Source: Methanoregula sp. (GTDB taxonomy: Archaea; Halobacteriota; Methanomicrobia; Methanomicrobiales; Methanospirillaceae). Taken from it: a stretch of 9,776 bases of DNA. The stretch lies in assembly GCA_026394635.1 (NCBI GenBank), contig JAPKXV010000304.1, positions 1 to 9,776 of the forward strand, given 5' to 3'. Positions 1-6,336 of the stretch are shown here, in pieces; the stretch's first letter is position 1; each line of letters begins with the position of its first letter. A program made the position numbers and the translations under genes. Below the pieces are notes generated by a model. The model made no database searches and had not been told where the DNA came from. It worked only from the letters and a program-made list of their open reading frames with translations.

Positions 1-2
1 CC

Positions 3-170
3 AAGGCGCAGAAAGCAAAGGCAGGAGCCACGCTAGAGAAAAAACCCAAAAAATCCTCAAAACCAAAGTCCGAGTCAGCAAAAGAGACAAAGACAAAACC
101 AAAGACTGCACCAAAACCGGCAACCAAACCCAGGAAAAAGACCAGTACAGGGGTGAAGGACAATGAGTGA
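3..170 (+). CDS. C-terminal tail of probable ribosomal protein eL32 (partial)
   Basis: An open frame enters from the left edge and ends at TGA 168-170, giving 55 visible residues and overlapping the next gene start by 8 bases. The visible part is low complexity: 18 of 55 residues are lysine, with many Ala, Pro, Ser and Thr, and no hydrophobic core. The other two forward frames either stop at 34-36 or read less plausibly. Assignment to eL32 (L32e) is by inference only: in archaeal spc-type clusters the gene just before rpl19e is rpl32e, and relatives of this lineage can carry a basic C-terminal extension. The conserved eL32 core lies outside the window, so the identity cannot be read directly. 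A tail of this kind would probably contact rRNA. Confidence 0.6.
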   Translation, partial: KAQKAKAGATLEKKPKKSSKPKSESAKETKTKPKTAPKPATKPRKKTSTGVKDNE

Positions 171-615
171 CCTTGCCGGTCAGAAGCGAATCGCCGCTGC
201 AATCCTCAAGTGCGGCGTGAACCGTGTATGGTTTAATCCAGATCGATTATCCGATATTGAAAACGCCATATCGCGTGATGACTTACGGGGACTTGTCACC
301 GACGGCGCAATTAAAGCGCGCCAGAAAACCGGTGTAAGCCGCGGCAGGGCACGGGCAAAGATTGCAAAACGTTCATACGGGCATTGCAAAGGGCCCGGGC
401 GGCGGAAGGGTGCAGCAGGTGCCCGCCACCCACACAAACGGTCATGGATCCAGAAGATCCGTGCAATAAGAAAAGCACTGGCTGCGCTCCGTGGAGCCGG
501 GACCATCGACCCGCACATGTACCGGATCCTCTACAGGAAAGCTGCCGGTGGGCAGTATAGGAGTGTCGCACACATGAAAGCGCAACTGGAGATCCTTTCA
601 GGGAGGATGAAGTAA
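163..615 (+). CDS. rpl19e: 50S ribosomal protein L19e (eL19)
   Basis: This is a large-subunit ribosomal protein found only in archaea and eukaryotes. The product has 150 residues, the usual archaeal length. Near the N-terminus it has the family pattern NPDRLSDIENAISRDDLR (about residues 26-43), then a very basic middle with SRGRAR, GPGRRKGAAGAR and HKRSW, and a helical C-terminal part containing MYRILYRKAAGGQYRS. The ATG at 163 follows a GGTGA Shine-Dalgarno at 152-156 and overlaps the end of the upstream gene, which suggests coupled translation. The downstream L18 gene starts one base after its stop. Nothing looks damaged. Confidence 0.96.
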   Translation: MSDLAGQKRIAAAILKCGVNRVWFNPDRLSDIENAISRDDLRGLVTDGAIKARQKTGVSRGRARAKIAKRSYGHCKGPGRRKGAAGARHPHKRSWIQKIRAIRKALAALRGAGTIDPHMYRILYRKAAGGQYRSVAHMKAQLEILSGRMK

Positions 616-616
616 A

Positions 617-1141
617 ATGGCGACAGGAGCACGGTATTTCGTCCCCTTCCGCAGACGGAGGGAGGGCAAGACCGATTATTATCAGCGGACAAAGCTGGTC
701 GTCGCTGATGTGCCACGGATGGTTGTACGCAAGACCAACCGGCACATCATCATCCAGCTGGTCACTGCCGAGATGGACGGCGACCGCACACTGGTTGCGG
801 CAAATTCATCCGAACTTGCAGAATTCGGTTACAAGGGATCTGCGTCCAGCACGCCGGCAGCATATCTCACCGGGCTGCTCTTTGCGGCCAAAGCGCGCAA
901 AGCAAACTATGGAGCAGCAGTGCTTGATATCGGTCTGAACCGCGCAACCCGTGGTGCACGTGTCTTTGCGGCATTGAAGGGAGCAGTCGAGGCTGGGTTG
1001 GATATCCCTCACGGTGTGGAGATCCTGCCCGACGATGCACGGGTAAAAGGAGCGCATATTGCTGCACATAACAAGAATGCAGGCGATCTCGTACAGAATG
1101 TCGAACAGGTGGCAGACGCCATAAAAAAGGAGCTGGTGTAA
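617..1141 (+). CDS. rpl18: 50S ribosomal protein L18 (uL18)
   Basis: This 5S rRNA-binding protein of the large subunit has 174 residues, typical of the archaeal uL18 form and longer than the bacterial one. Recognisable stretches are the basic N-terminus FRRRREGKTDYYQR, the strand RHIIIQLV, the AAYLTGLLFAAKARK helix and the AVLDIGLNRATRGARVFAALKGA segment that is highly conserved in the family. A strong GGAGG at 602-606 precedes the ATG. It starts 1 base after the rpl19e stop and its own TAA lies immediately before the rps5 ATG, so it is an internal operon gene with no room for a promoter. Confidence 0.96.
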   Translation: MATGARYFVPFRRRREGKTDYYQRTKLVVADVPRMVVRKTNRHIIIQLVTAEMDGDRTLVAANSSELAEFGYKGSASSTPAAYLTGLLFAAKARKANYGAAVLDIGLNRATRGARVFAALKGAVEAGLDIPHGVEILPDDARVKGAHIAAHNKNAGDLVQNVEQVADAIKKELV

Positions 1142-1759
1142 ATGGCATATGAAAAGGAAGAGTGGCGCCCGGTCACCGGTCTTGGCAAACTCGTCGCGTC
1201 GGGCGAGATCAAAAGCATCGACTCGGTGCTTGAGAGTGGAAGACCCATCAAAGAACCCCAGATCGTGGATATGTTCCTTCCCGATCTTGAGGATGAGGTG
1301 CTCGACATCGCCATGACGCAGCGGATGACCGACTCGGGCCGCCGCGTACAGTTCAGGGCTGTCGTCATTGTCGGCAACCGGAACGGCTATATCGGTTTCG
1401 GTCAGGGTAAAGACGTTCAGGTCGGCTTTGCCATCAAGAAGGCAATCGTAAAAGCGAAGATGAATATCGTCAAGGTCAGGCGCGGTTGCGGCAGTTGGGA
1501 ATGCGGATGCGATCTCACCCATTCGATCCCGATGCAGGTGAAGGGGACGGCCGGTAGTGTACGAGTCACCCTTAAACCGGCACCTCAGGGTATCGGTCTT
1601 GTTACCGGTGATGTAAGCAAGAAAGTGCTCGAACTTGCAGGCATTAAAGACGTATGGACATTTGCCCGGGGGCAGACCCGAACCACGATCAACTTTGCAA
1701 AAGCAACGTTCAATGCGCTTAAGCAGACGAATATGACGAGAATCGGGGGGTCACCGTAA
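1142..1759 (+). CDS. rps5: 30S ribosomal protein S5 (uS5)
   Basis: A small-subunit protein involved in decoding accuracy and mRNA entry. The 205 residues contain the N-terminal dsRNA-binding-like domain (about 60-125, with FRAVVIVGNRNGYIGFGQGK) and the C-terminal S5 domain (about 130-200, with GSVRVTLKPAPQGIGLV and ARGQTRTTINFAKATFNALK). Three cysteines at 116, 121 and 123 sit in RRGCGSWECGCDLTH. As I recall this cluster is common in archaeal uS5 and could support metal binding, but that is inference. AAGGAG at 1127-1132 serves the ATG. The final TAA shares its last base with the rpl30 ATG. Confidence 0.96.
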   Translation: MAYEKEEWRPVTGLGKLVASGEIKSIDSVLESGRPIKEPQIVDMFLPDLEDEVLDIAMTQRMTDSGRRVQFRAVVIVGNRNGYIGFGQGKDVQVGFAIKKAIVKAKMNIVKVRRGCGSWECGCDLTHSIPMQVKGTAGSVRVTLKPAPQGIGLVTGDVSKKVLELAGIKDVWTFARGQTRTTINFAKATFNALKQTNMTRIGGSP

Positions 1760-2220
1760 TGTACGCGGTCGTACAGGTACGTGGGGTTGTGAATACACGC
1801 GGGGACATCAAGGACACGCTCAAGATGCTCCGCCTGCACCACATCAACCACTGCGTGCTCGTTTCGAGCACTCCTGAAAACCTCGGGATGATACGGAAAG
1901 TCAAGGACTATGTTGCCTATGGAGAAGTGGATGCAGTAACCATCGAGACGCTGCTGCGCACCCGCGGGCGCGTTGTTGGTGATGCAGCGCTGACTGATGA
2001 ATACATCAAGGCGAATTCAACCTACAGCGGCATTGGAGAGTTTGCACAGGCACTCTCGAGTGCCGAGGTACGGCTCCGGGACATCCCCGGACTAAAACCG
2101 GTGCTGCGCCTTCATCCCCCAAGAAAAGGCTACAAGACAACGAAGCGCACATTCGTTCAGGGTGGAGCGCTTGGCTATTATGGTAAGGAGATCAACACTC
2201 TCCTCTATAAGATGAGGTGA
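1759..2220 (+). CDS. rpl30: 50S ribosomal protein L30 (uL30)
   Basis: This large-subunit protein has 153 residues, the long archaeal/eukaryotic uL30 form rather than the roughly 60-residue bacterial form. The N-terminal core reads YAVVQVRGVVNTRGDIKDTL followed by LRLHHINHCVLV, the classical L30 fold. The extra C-terminal part contains LRDIPGLKPVLRLHPPRKGY and the basic TKRTFVQGGALGYYG segment. Its start codon overlaps the rps5 stop by one base (TAATG), with a GGGGGT stretch just upstream as ribosome binding site. The gap to rpl15 is 4 bases. Confidence 0.95.
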   Translation: MYAVVQVRGVVNTRGDIKDTLKMLRLHHINHCVLVSSTPENLGMIRKVKDYVAYGEVDAVTIETLLRTRGRVVGDAALTDEYIKANSTYSGIGEFAQALSSAEVRLRDIPGLKPVLRLHPPRKGYKTTKRTFVQGGALGYYGKEINTLLYKMR

Positions 2221-2224
2221 AGGG

Positions 2225-2653
2225 ATGCCAACCAACAAACGTTCAAAATACCGCGGATCGCGGACATGCGGGGGCGGAACCCACAAGAACCGTCGCGGCG
2301 CAGGCAACCGCGGGGGGCGGGGGCGCGCCGGCATCAACGCCCATCACTTTGTGAAATGGTACCTGGAATTCGGTGGCCCGGTCTTTGGAAAAGACGGGTT
2401 TGTGAATCAGACACAGATGACCGTTTCCACGATTGATGTCGGAATCATCGACCAGATCGTGCCTTCGCTGCTTGCACAGGGGATTGCCAAAAATGAGGGA
2501 GATGCAGTTGTGATCAATACCGCAGATATGGGCATTGAAAAAGTGCTCGGCAGCGGAAGAGTCACAAAAAAATTAAACATCTCTGCGCAGGCATTTTCAG
2601 AGCAGGCAAAGGTCAAGATCGAAAAGATGGGCGGCAAGGCGCAGGTAGTCTGA
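2225..2653 (+). CDS. rpl15: 50S ribosomal protein L15 (uL15)
   Basis: A large-subunit assembly protein of 142 residues. The glycine- and arginine-rich N-terminus (about 10-36, RGSRTCGGGTHKNRRGAGNR and GGRGRAG) is the extended rRNA-penetrating arm typical of uL15. The globular C-terminal half ends with ISAQAFSEQAKVKIEKMGGK, the usual archaeal ending. GAGGTGA at 2214-2220, made from the end of rpl30, is the ribosome binding site. The 22-base gap to secY contains a short T5 run but no hairpin I can see, so read-through into secY is expected. Confidence 0.95.
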   Translation: MPTNKRSKYRGSRTCGGGTHKNRRGAGNRGGRGRAGINAHHFVKWYLEFGGPVFGKDGFVNQTQMTVSTIDVGIIDQIVPSLLAQGIAKNEGDAVVINTADMGIEKVLGSGRVTKKLNISAQAFSEQAKVKIEKMGGKAQVV

Positions 2654-2675
2654 CCCCCACATTTTTGGTGAAACA

Positions 2676-3308
2676 ATGGGAGAATTGCTGGATCGGTTGG
2701 AACCCCTGCTCGCTGCGATGCCCGCAGTCAAGAGCCCGGAGGGGCATGTTCACTTCAAGAACAAACTGCTGTGGACCCTTGCAGTCCTGATTCTGTATTT
2801 TGCGCTCACGAATATCCCGGTGTTCGGACTTGCTCCGACATCACAGGATGTATTTTTATACTGGCGGGCTTTACTCGCCGGCGCGAGCGGTTCGATCGTG
2901 CACCTCGGCATCGGGCCGATCGTCACGGCATCCATCGTGCTCCAGCTGTTAAAAGGTGCGGATATCCTTAAAATGGATACAAGTGAGACCCGCGGTCAGG
3001 TCATGTACATGGGCCTGCAGAAGATCCTGATCATGGTCATGATCGTGGTTGAAGCGGCACCCAACCTTGTCGGGGGGTTCATGCAGCCCGATCCAACAAT
3101 TGCACAGAACCTTTTCGGGGGTAACCTGTTTGCGGTTTCGCTCCTGATCTTTATCCAGATCTGTATCGGTGGTTTTCTTGTCTTCATGCTGGATGAAGTG
3201 GTAACCAAATGGGGTATCGGGTCCGGTGTCGGTCTCTTCATTATCGCAGGTATCTCCCAGGGAATCGTGAATGGGTTCATCAACTGGATGCCGGTAAGTG
3301 ACTATTGA
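2676..3308 (+). CDS. secY: SecY N-terminal half (TM1-TM5), gene interrupted
   Basis: SecY is the pore subunit of the Sec protein-conducting channel in the cytoplasmic membrane. The first 204 or so residues are a good archaeal SecY N-half: amphipathic N-terminus, TM1 (about 31-50), the plug region (about 62-80), TM2 (about 80-95), TM3 (about 110-128), TM4 (about 150-172) and TM5 (about 183-203, GSGVGLFIIAGISQGIVNGF). It starts at ATG 2676 after GGTGA at 2667-2671. The frame ends at TGA 3306-3308, just after TM5, and the rest of SecY continues in another frame from about 3298. From memory, relatives have roughly a dozen more residues here, so a short deletion not divisible by three is the simplest reading. 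A truly split SecY is the alternative. Confidence 0.9.
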   Translation: MGELLDRLEPLLAAMPAVKSPEGHVHFKNKLLWTLAVLILYFALTNIPVFGLAPTSQDVFLYWRALLAGASGSIVHLGIGPIVTASIVLQLLKGADILKMDTSETRGQVMYMGLQKILIMVMIVVEAAPNLVGGFMQPDPTIAQNLFGGNLFAVSLLIFIQICIGGFLVFMLDEVVTKWGIGSGVGLFIIAGISQGIVNGFINWMPVSDY

Positions 3309-4068
3309 CGGGGCAAGCTATATCCAGTATTTCGGAACAAATATTCTCGCGTTTGTCACGACGATTGCCATATTCCTCATCATCGTCTACGTTGAATCGA
3401 CACGTATCGAGATCCCGCTTGCCCATGCACAGGTGCGCGGCGCGCGAGCACGTTTCCCGGTAAAACTGATCTATGCCAGTGTCCTGCCCATGATCCTTGT
3501 CCGCGTCCTGCAGGCAAACATCCAGATGCTGGGCATGTTCCTTTCCAATGTCGGAATCACGGTGCTGGGAAAATTTACCGGCCAACAGCCGGACGGGGGT
3601 ATCATGTACTTCCTTGCTCCCATAAACGGGCCAACACAATGGATGTGGTGGATGACCGATCTCGGTCACCCTGCATGGCAGGTCCTTTTACGTCTCGGTA
3701 TAGATATCACATTTGTGGTGGTTGGTGGTGCCATCTTTGCACTGTTCTGGATCAAGACGGCCGGGCTCGACTCAAAAGATGTCGCCCGCCAGATCCAGCT
3801 TTCAGGAATGTCCATTCCCGGCTACCGCCGCAACACGCAGGTACTTGAAAAGTACCTTGACCGGTATATCCCCAAGGTCACGATCATCGGCGGAGTTTTC
3901 ATTGGTATACTCAGTGTGGTTGCAAACCTGTTCGGGGTCATCGGCGCCGTCAGCGGCACCGGACTTCTGTTAACGGTGAGCATCACCTACCGGCTGTATG
4001 AAGAGGTCGCCAGCCAGCAGATCATGGAGATGTACCCGTTCATGCGGACATTCTTTGGCAAGGAATAA
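3298..4068 (+). CDS. secY: SecY C-terminal half (TM6-TM10), gene interrupted
   Basis: This 256-residue frame carries the second half of SecY: TM6 (about 14-32), the TM6-TM7 cytosolic loop with RIEIPLAHAQVRGARARFP, TM7 (about 55-75), TM8 (about 130-152), the ribosome/SRP-receptor-facing loop with SGMSIPGYRRNTQVLEKYL, TM9 and TM10 (about 195-235), and the usual FFGKE end. In this frame a TAA at 3295-3297 sits directly before a possible GTG start at 3298, so any independent product would begin there. I see no convincing Shine-Dalgarno for that GTG, which argues for one broken gene rather than two designed ones. It overlaps the N-half frame by 11 bases. adkA follows 16 bases after the TAA. Confidence 0.9.
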   Translation: MTIDGASYIQYFGTNILAFVTTIAIFLIIVYVESTRIEIPLAHAQVRGARARFPVKLIYASVLPMILVRVLQANIQMLGMFLSNVGITVLGKFTGQQPDGGIMYFLAPINGPTQWMWWMTDLGHPAWQVLLRLGIDITFVVVGGAIFALFWIKTAGLDSKDVARQIQLSGMSIPGYRRNTQVLEKYLDRYIPKVTIIGGVFIGILSVVANLFGVIGAVSGTGLLLTVSITYRLYEEVASQQIMEMYPFMRTFFGKE

Positions 4069-4084
4069 TTGCAGGAAGAGAAGT

Positions 4085-4657
4085 ATGGTCGGAAAAAAGG
4101 TCATCATCACCGGAGTGCCGGGCGTCGGAAAGACGACGGTTGTTAACGAGGCACTCAAAAAGCTCAAAAATGAAGGTATCGAATACCAGTCGATCAATTT
4201 CGGGTCGTTCATGTTCGATGTGGCAATGGCAGATGGCACGGTGAAAGACCGTGACCAGATGCGGTCCCTTGACAAAACGGTGCAGAAGCGCCTGCAGCAG
4301 AATGCAGCACAGGCGATTGCAAAGATCACCGGCAACGTGCTGGTCGACACTCATGCATCAGTAAAGACGCCCAAAGGCTATCTTGCAGGGCTCCCCGAAT
4401 GGGTGCTGCACGAGATCATGCCCGATCTTATCGTCCTTGTTGAGACCGATAATGACCAGGTCCTGATGCGCCGGCTCTCCGACGAGACAAGAAGCCGTGA
4501 CAAGGAAGGCTCAAAAGCGATTGCCGAACACCAGCAGTTCAACCGCGCGATCGCAGCATCCTATGCAATGCTCACCGGCTGTACGATCAAGATGATCACC
4601 AACGCGGATTTCCTTCTCGACCGTGCAGCTGACGACATGGCAGCCGTACTCAGGTGA
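4085..4657 (+). CDS. adkA: Archaeal adenylate kinase AdkA
   Basis: The enzyme converts ATP plus AMP to two ADP in the cytosol. The ATG at 4085 gives 190 residues, close to the roughly 192 of characterised archaeal AdkA proteins. The frame is open further upstream, but an earlier start would run back into secY and lies before the GGAAGAGAAG ribosome binding site at 4073-4082. The P-loop GVPGVGKT is at residues 10-17. Further on are the SLDKTVQKRLQQNAAQ helix, the DTHASVKTPKGYLAGLP segment and LIVLVETDNDQVLMRRL, all typical of this family, which differs from bacterial Adk. Location between secY and the DUF106 gene is a conserved archaeal arrangement. The stop at 4655-4657 is 4 bases before the next start. 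Confidence 0.94.
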   Translation: MVGKKVIITGVPGVGKTTVVNEALKKLKNEGIEYQSINFGSFMFDVAMADGTVKDRDQMRSLDKTVQKRLQQNAAQAIAKITGNVLVDTHASVKTPKGYLAGLPEWVLHEIMPDLIVLVETDNDQVLMRRLSDETRSRDKEGSKAIAEHQQFNRAIAASYAMLTGCTIKMITNADFLLDRAADDMAAVLR

Positions 4658-4661
4658 AACC

Positions 4662-5273
4662 ATGGATTTTGGGAATATCTGGGAAAAATACGGTCTCTAT
4701 ATCGCGCTCATCTTCATGATGCTGATGATGTTCTCCTACAGCATCCCGGGGCTCCGCGATTATGTCGGCCGGAGCATCGATGTGGTTTTAGCCCCTCAGG
4801 TTACGGAGTTCAAAATTCCCTTCTTCATCCTCATCGTGATCCTTTCCGCAATTACCGGGCTGTACTCCTCGATCATCCAGAAATATACTATCGATTATGA
4901 AAAGATGACCAATGCACAGGAGCGGATGAAGGAGTTCCAGACGGAGTACCGCGAGGCGCAGCTCTCGCAGGACGAAAAAAGGATCAAGAAGATGGAGGCA
5001 AAGAAAGACCGGGTCATGAAGGAGCAGCTTGAGATGTCCCAGCAGCAATTCAAGCCTATGGCATATATTCTCGTCCTGACCGTTCCTATCTTTTTCTGGC
5101 TCCTCTACCGGATGAGCCAGATTCACAGCACCATCATTATGCCCTATGCAGGGCTCCATAACCTGAACGATCCGGCGCTCTGGGTCATTCCCGCGTGGAT
5201 CCTCTGGTACATGATCTGTTCTCTGACCATCAGCCAGGTGATCCGGAAAACCCTCAACATCGGGGGCATCTGA
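4662..5273 (+). CDS. DUF106/EMC3-like membrane protein (Oxa1 superfamily)
   Basis: A 203-residue integral membrane protein of the DUF106 family, related to eukaryotic EMC3/TMCO1 and to the YidC/Oxa1 insertases. Predicted layout by eye: TM1 about 12-30, TM2 about 52-72, a long charged coiled coil about 78-128 (rich in Glu, Lys, Gln and Met), TM3 about 133-150 with VLTVPIFFWLLYRM, and TM4 about 172-192. That matches the family: three core helices plus a cytosolic coiled-coil hairpin thought to touch the ribosome or nascent chain. The ATG at 4662 has GGTGA at 4653-4657. An earlier in-frame start is possible but would overlap adkA. Being in the same transcript as secY and ribosomal proteins fits a membrane insertion role. 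Function is inferred from family. Confidence 0.9.
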   Translation: MDFGNIWEKYGLYIALIFMMLMMFSYSIPGLRDYVGRSIDVVLAPQVTEFKIPFFILIVILSAITGLYSSIIQKYTIDYEKMTNAQERMKEFQTEYREAQLSQDEKRIKKMEAKKDRVMKEQLEMSQQQFKPMAYILVLTVPIFFWLLYRMSQIHSTIIMPYAGLHNLNDPALWVIPAWILWYMICSLTISQVIRKTLNIGGI

Positions 5274-5818
5274 TGCGAATTACCGTGAGCGGGCTGCCCG
5301 GCAGCGGCACTACATCACTCTCACGGTATCTTGCAGAACACCATGATTTTTCCATGATCTCTGCCGGTGAGGTATTCCGTCAGCTTGCCGTGGAACACAA
5401 CCTGGAGCTTGCAGAGTTCGGGCGCCTTGCTGAACAGGATGAGTCCTATGACAAAATGATCGACGCCCGCCAGAAAGAGATTGCAGCCCAGCGGGATAAC
5501 ATCATTGTGGAGGGGCGGCTCTCCGGGTGGATGGTCAGCGACGCCGATCTTAAGATCTGGCTCATTGCGCCAATCGGGTGCAGGATTAAGAGAATTATCT
5601 CCCGCGACCATGTCGCAGATGAAAAGACCGCGACAGCGATCACCAGCGAACGGGAGCGGTGTGAGGCAGGGAGATACCGCTCCTATTATGACATCGATAT
5701 AAACGATCTTTCCATCTACCATATGGTGCTCAATTCGGAACACTGGGGCGTCTCAGAACTTGGGGCAATTGTCGATACCGCGATTCGTGGGTTGACGAGC
5801 AAACCTGATGGAAAATGA
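5273..5818 (+). CDS. cmk: Archaeal cytidylate kinase
   Basis: This enzyme phosphorylates CMP (and usually dCMP) to the diphosphate with ATP. The 181-residue product starts at ATG 5273, whose first base is the last base of the upstream TGA (TGATG coupling). The P-loop is GLPGSGTT at residues 7-14. The ISAGEVFRQLA segment, the DARQKEIA helix, IIVEGRLSGWMV and the late RYRSYYDIDINDLSIY motif identify archaeal Cmk. The frame is open upstream, but that part overlaps the DUF106 gene and is not needed. The usual P-loop lysine position holds Thr, which I believe also occurs in some related archaeal Cmk proteins. It is the last gene of the ribosomal operon here, with no clear terminator after it. Confidence 0.93.
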   Translation: MRITVSGLPGSGTTSLSRYLAEHHDFSMISAGEVFRQLAVEHNLELAEFGRLAEQDESYDKMIDARQKEIAAQRDNIIVEGRLSGWMVSDADLKIWLIAPIGCRIKRIISRDHVADEKTATAITSERERCEAGRYRSYYDIDINDLSIYHMVLNSEHWGVSELGAIVDTAIRGLTSKPDGK

Positions 5819-5863
5819 CCCGATCCAAATCCCTGTCATCTGTAGGACCGGTAAAGAACTTTT

Positions 5864-5879
5864 GAGGAAACCGAATATG
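5864..5879 (+). promoter_or_regulatory. Shine-Dalgarno and probable true start of the GNAT gene
   Basis: GAGG at 5864-5867 stands 9 bases before ATG 5877-5879, a good archaeal ribosome binding site. The ATG opens a short frame reading MIPLSHF and then stops at 5907-5909. Removing one T from the T5 run at 5894-5898 would join it to the acetyltransferase frame as MIPLSHFQVRDITAHSIEV. This is therefore the likely original start of the next gene. No convincing TATA box is visible in 5819-5863. Confidence 0.55.
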
Positions 5880-5937
5880 ATACCACTCTCGCATTTTTCA
5901 GGTTCGTGATATCACGGCACACAGCATAGAAGTCCGG

Positions 5938-6336
5938 TTGACAGAGGCATGGGATGCCGATCAGATTATTGACCTTTACCGCGCTGGTGGCTGGTGGAAG
6001 GATGAATACGATCCTGCCGGTATTCCCTCCCTGATTTCCGGGAGTTTTCTATTTGCCGTAGCAATCGATCCGGCAACCGGGTCAGCAGTTGGGATGGGAA
6101 GGGTGCTTTCTGACGGGGTATCTGATGGTTACATCCAGGATCTCGTCGTTCTCCCCCCATACCAGCGGAGTGGTATCGGCCGCAGGATTGTTGCGCTTCT
6201 CCTTAAGGAATGCCGGGCGCGCGGTTTCGGATGGATCGGGCTTCTTGCCGAACCCGGGTCAGAGAAATTTTATCTCCCGCTGGGGTTCCGGCACATGAAG
6301 GGATATGTACCCCTTCTCTATGATACGGAGAAATAG
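5938..6336 (+). CDS. GNAT-family N-acetyltransferase
   Basis: A probable acetyl-CoA-dependent acyltransferase of unknown substrate. From the TTG at 5938 it has 132 residues. The acetyl-CoA-binding GNAT motif is YIQDLVVLPPYQRSGIGRRI (about residues 67-86), preceded by the AVGMGRVLSDGVSD strands and followed by the GSEKFYLPLGFRHMKGY ending. The early LYRAGGWWKDEYDPAGIP segment is typical of a small archaeal/bacterial GNAT subgroup. The frame is open back to 5881 and that part reads like coding sequence (VRDITAHSIEVR), so the TTG start is probably not original. A one-base insertion in T5 at 5894-5898 seems to have cut off the first residues from ATG 5877. The downstream gene starts directly after the TAG. 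Confidence 0.85.
   Translation: MTEAWDADQIIDLYRAGGWWKDEYDPAGIPSLISGSFLFAVAIDPATGSAVGMGRVLSDGVSDGYIQDLVVLPPYQRSGIGRRIVALLLKECRARGFGWIGLLAEPGSEKFYLPLGFRHMKGYVPLLYDTEK

Noticed and set aside
806..1522. Long minus-strand ORF of 238 codons opposite rpl18 and rps5
   Set aside because: It lies wholly antisense to two well-conserved ribosomal genes, has a composition typical of a reversed coding frame and shows no recognisable domain.
3998..4084. Longer N-terminus for adkA
   Set aside because: The extension overlaps the end of secY, lacks similarity to the family and lies before the clear ribosome binding site at 4073-4082.
5195..5272. Longer N-terminus for cmk
   Set aside because: The extra codons overlap the DUF106 gene, and the family starts just before the P-loop at MRITVSG, where a TGATG coupling is present.
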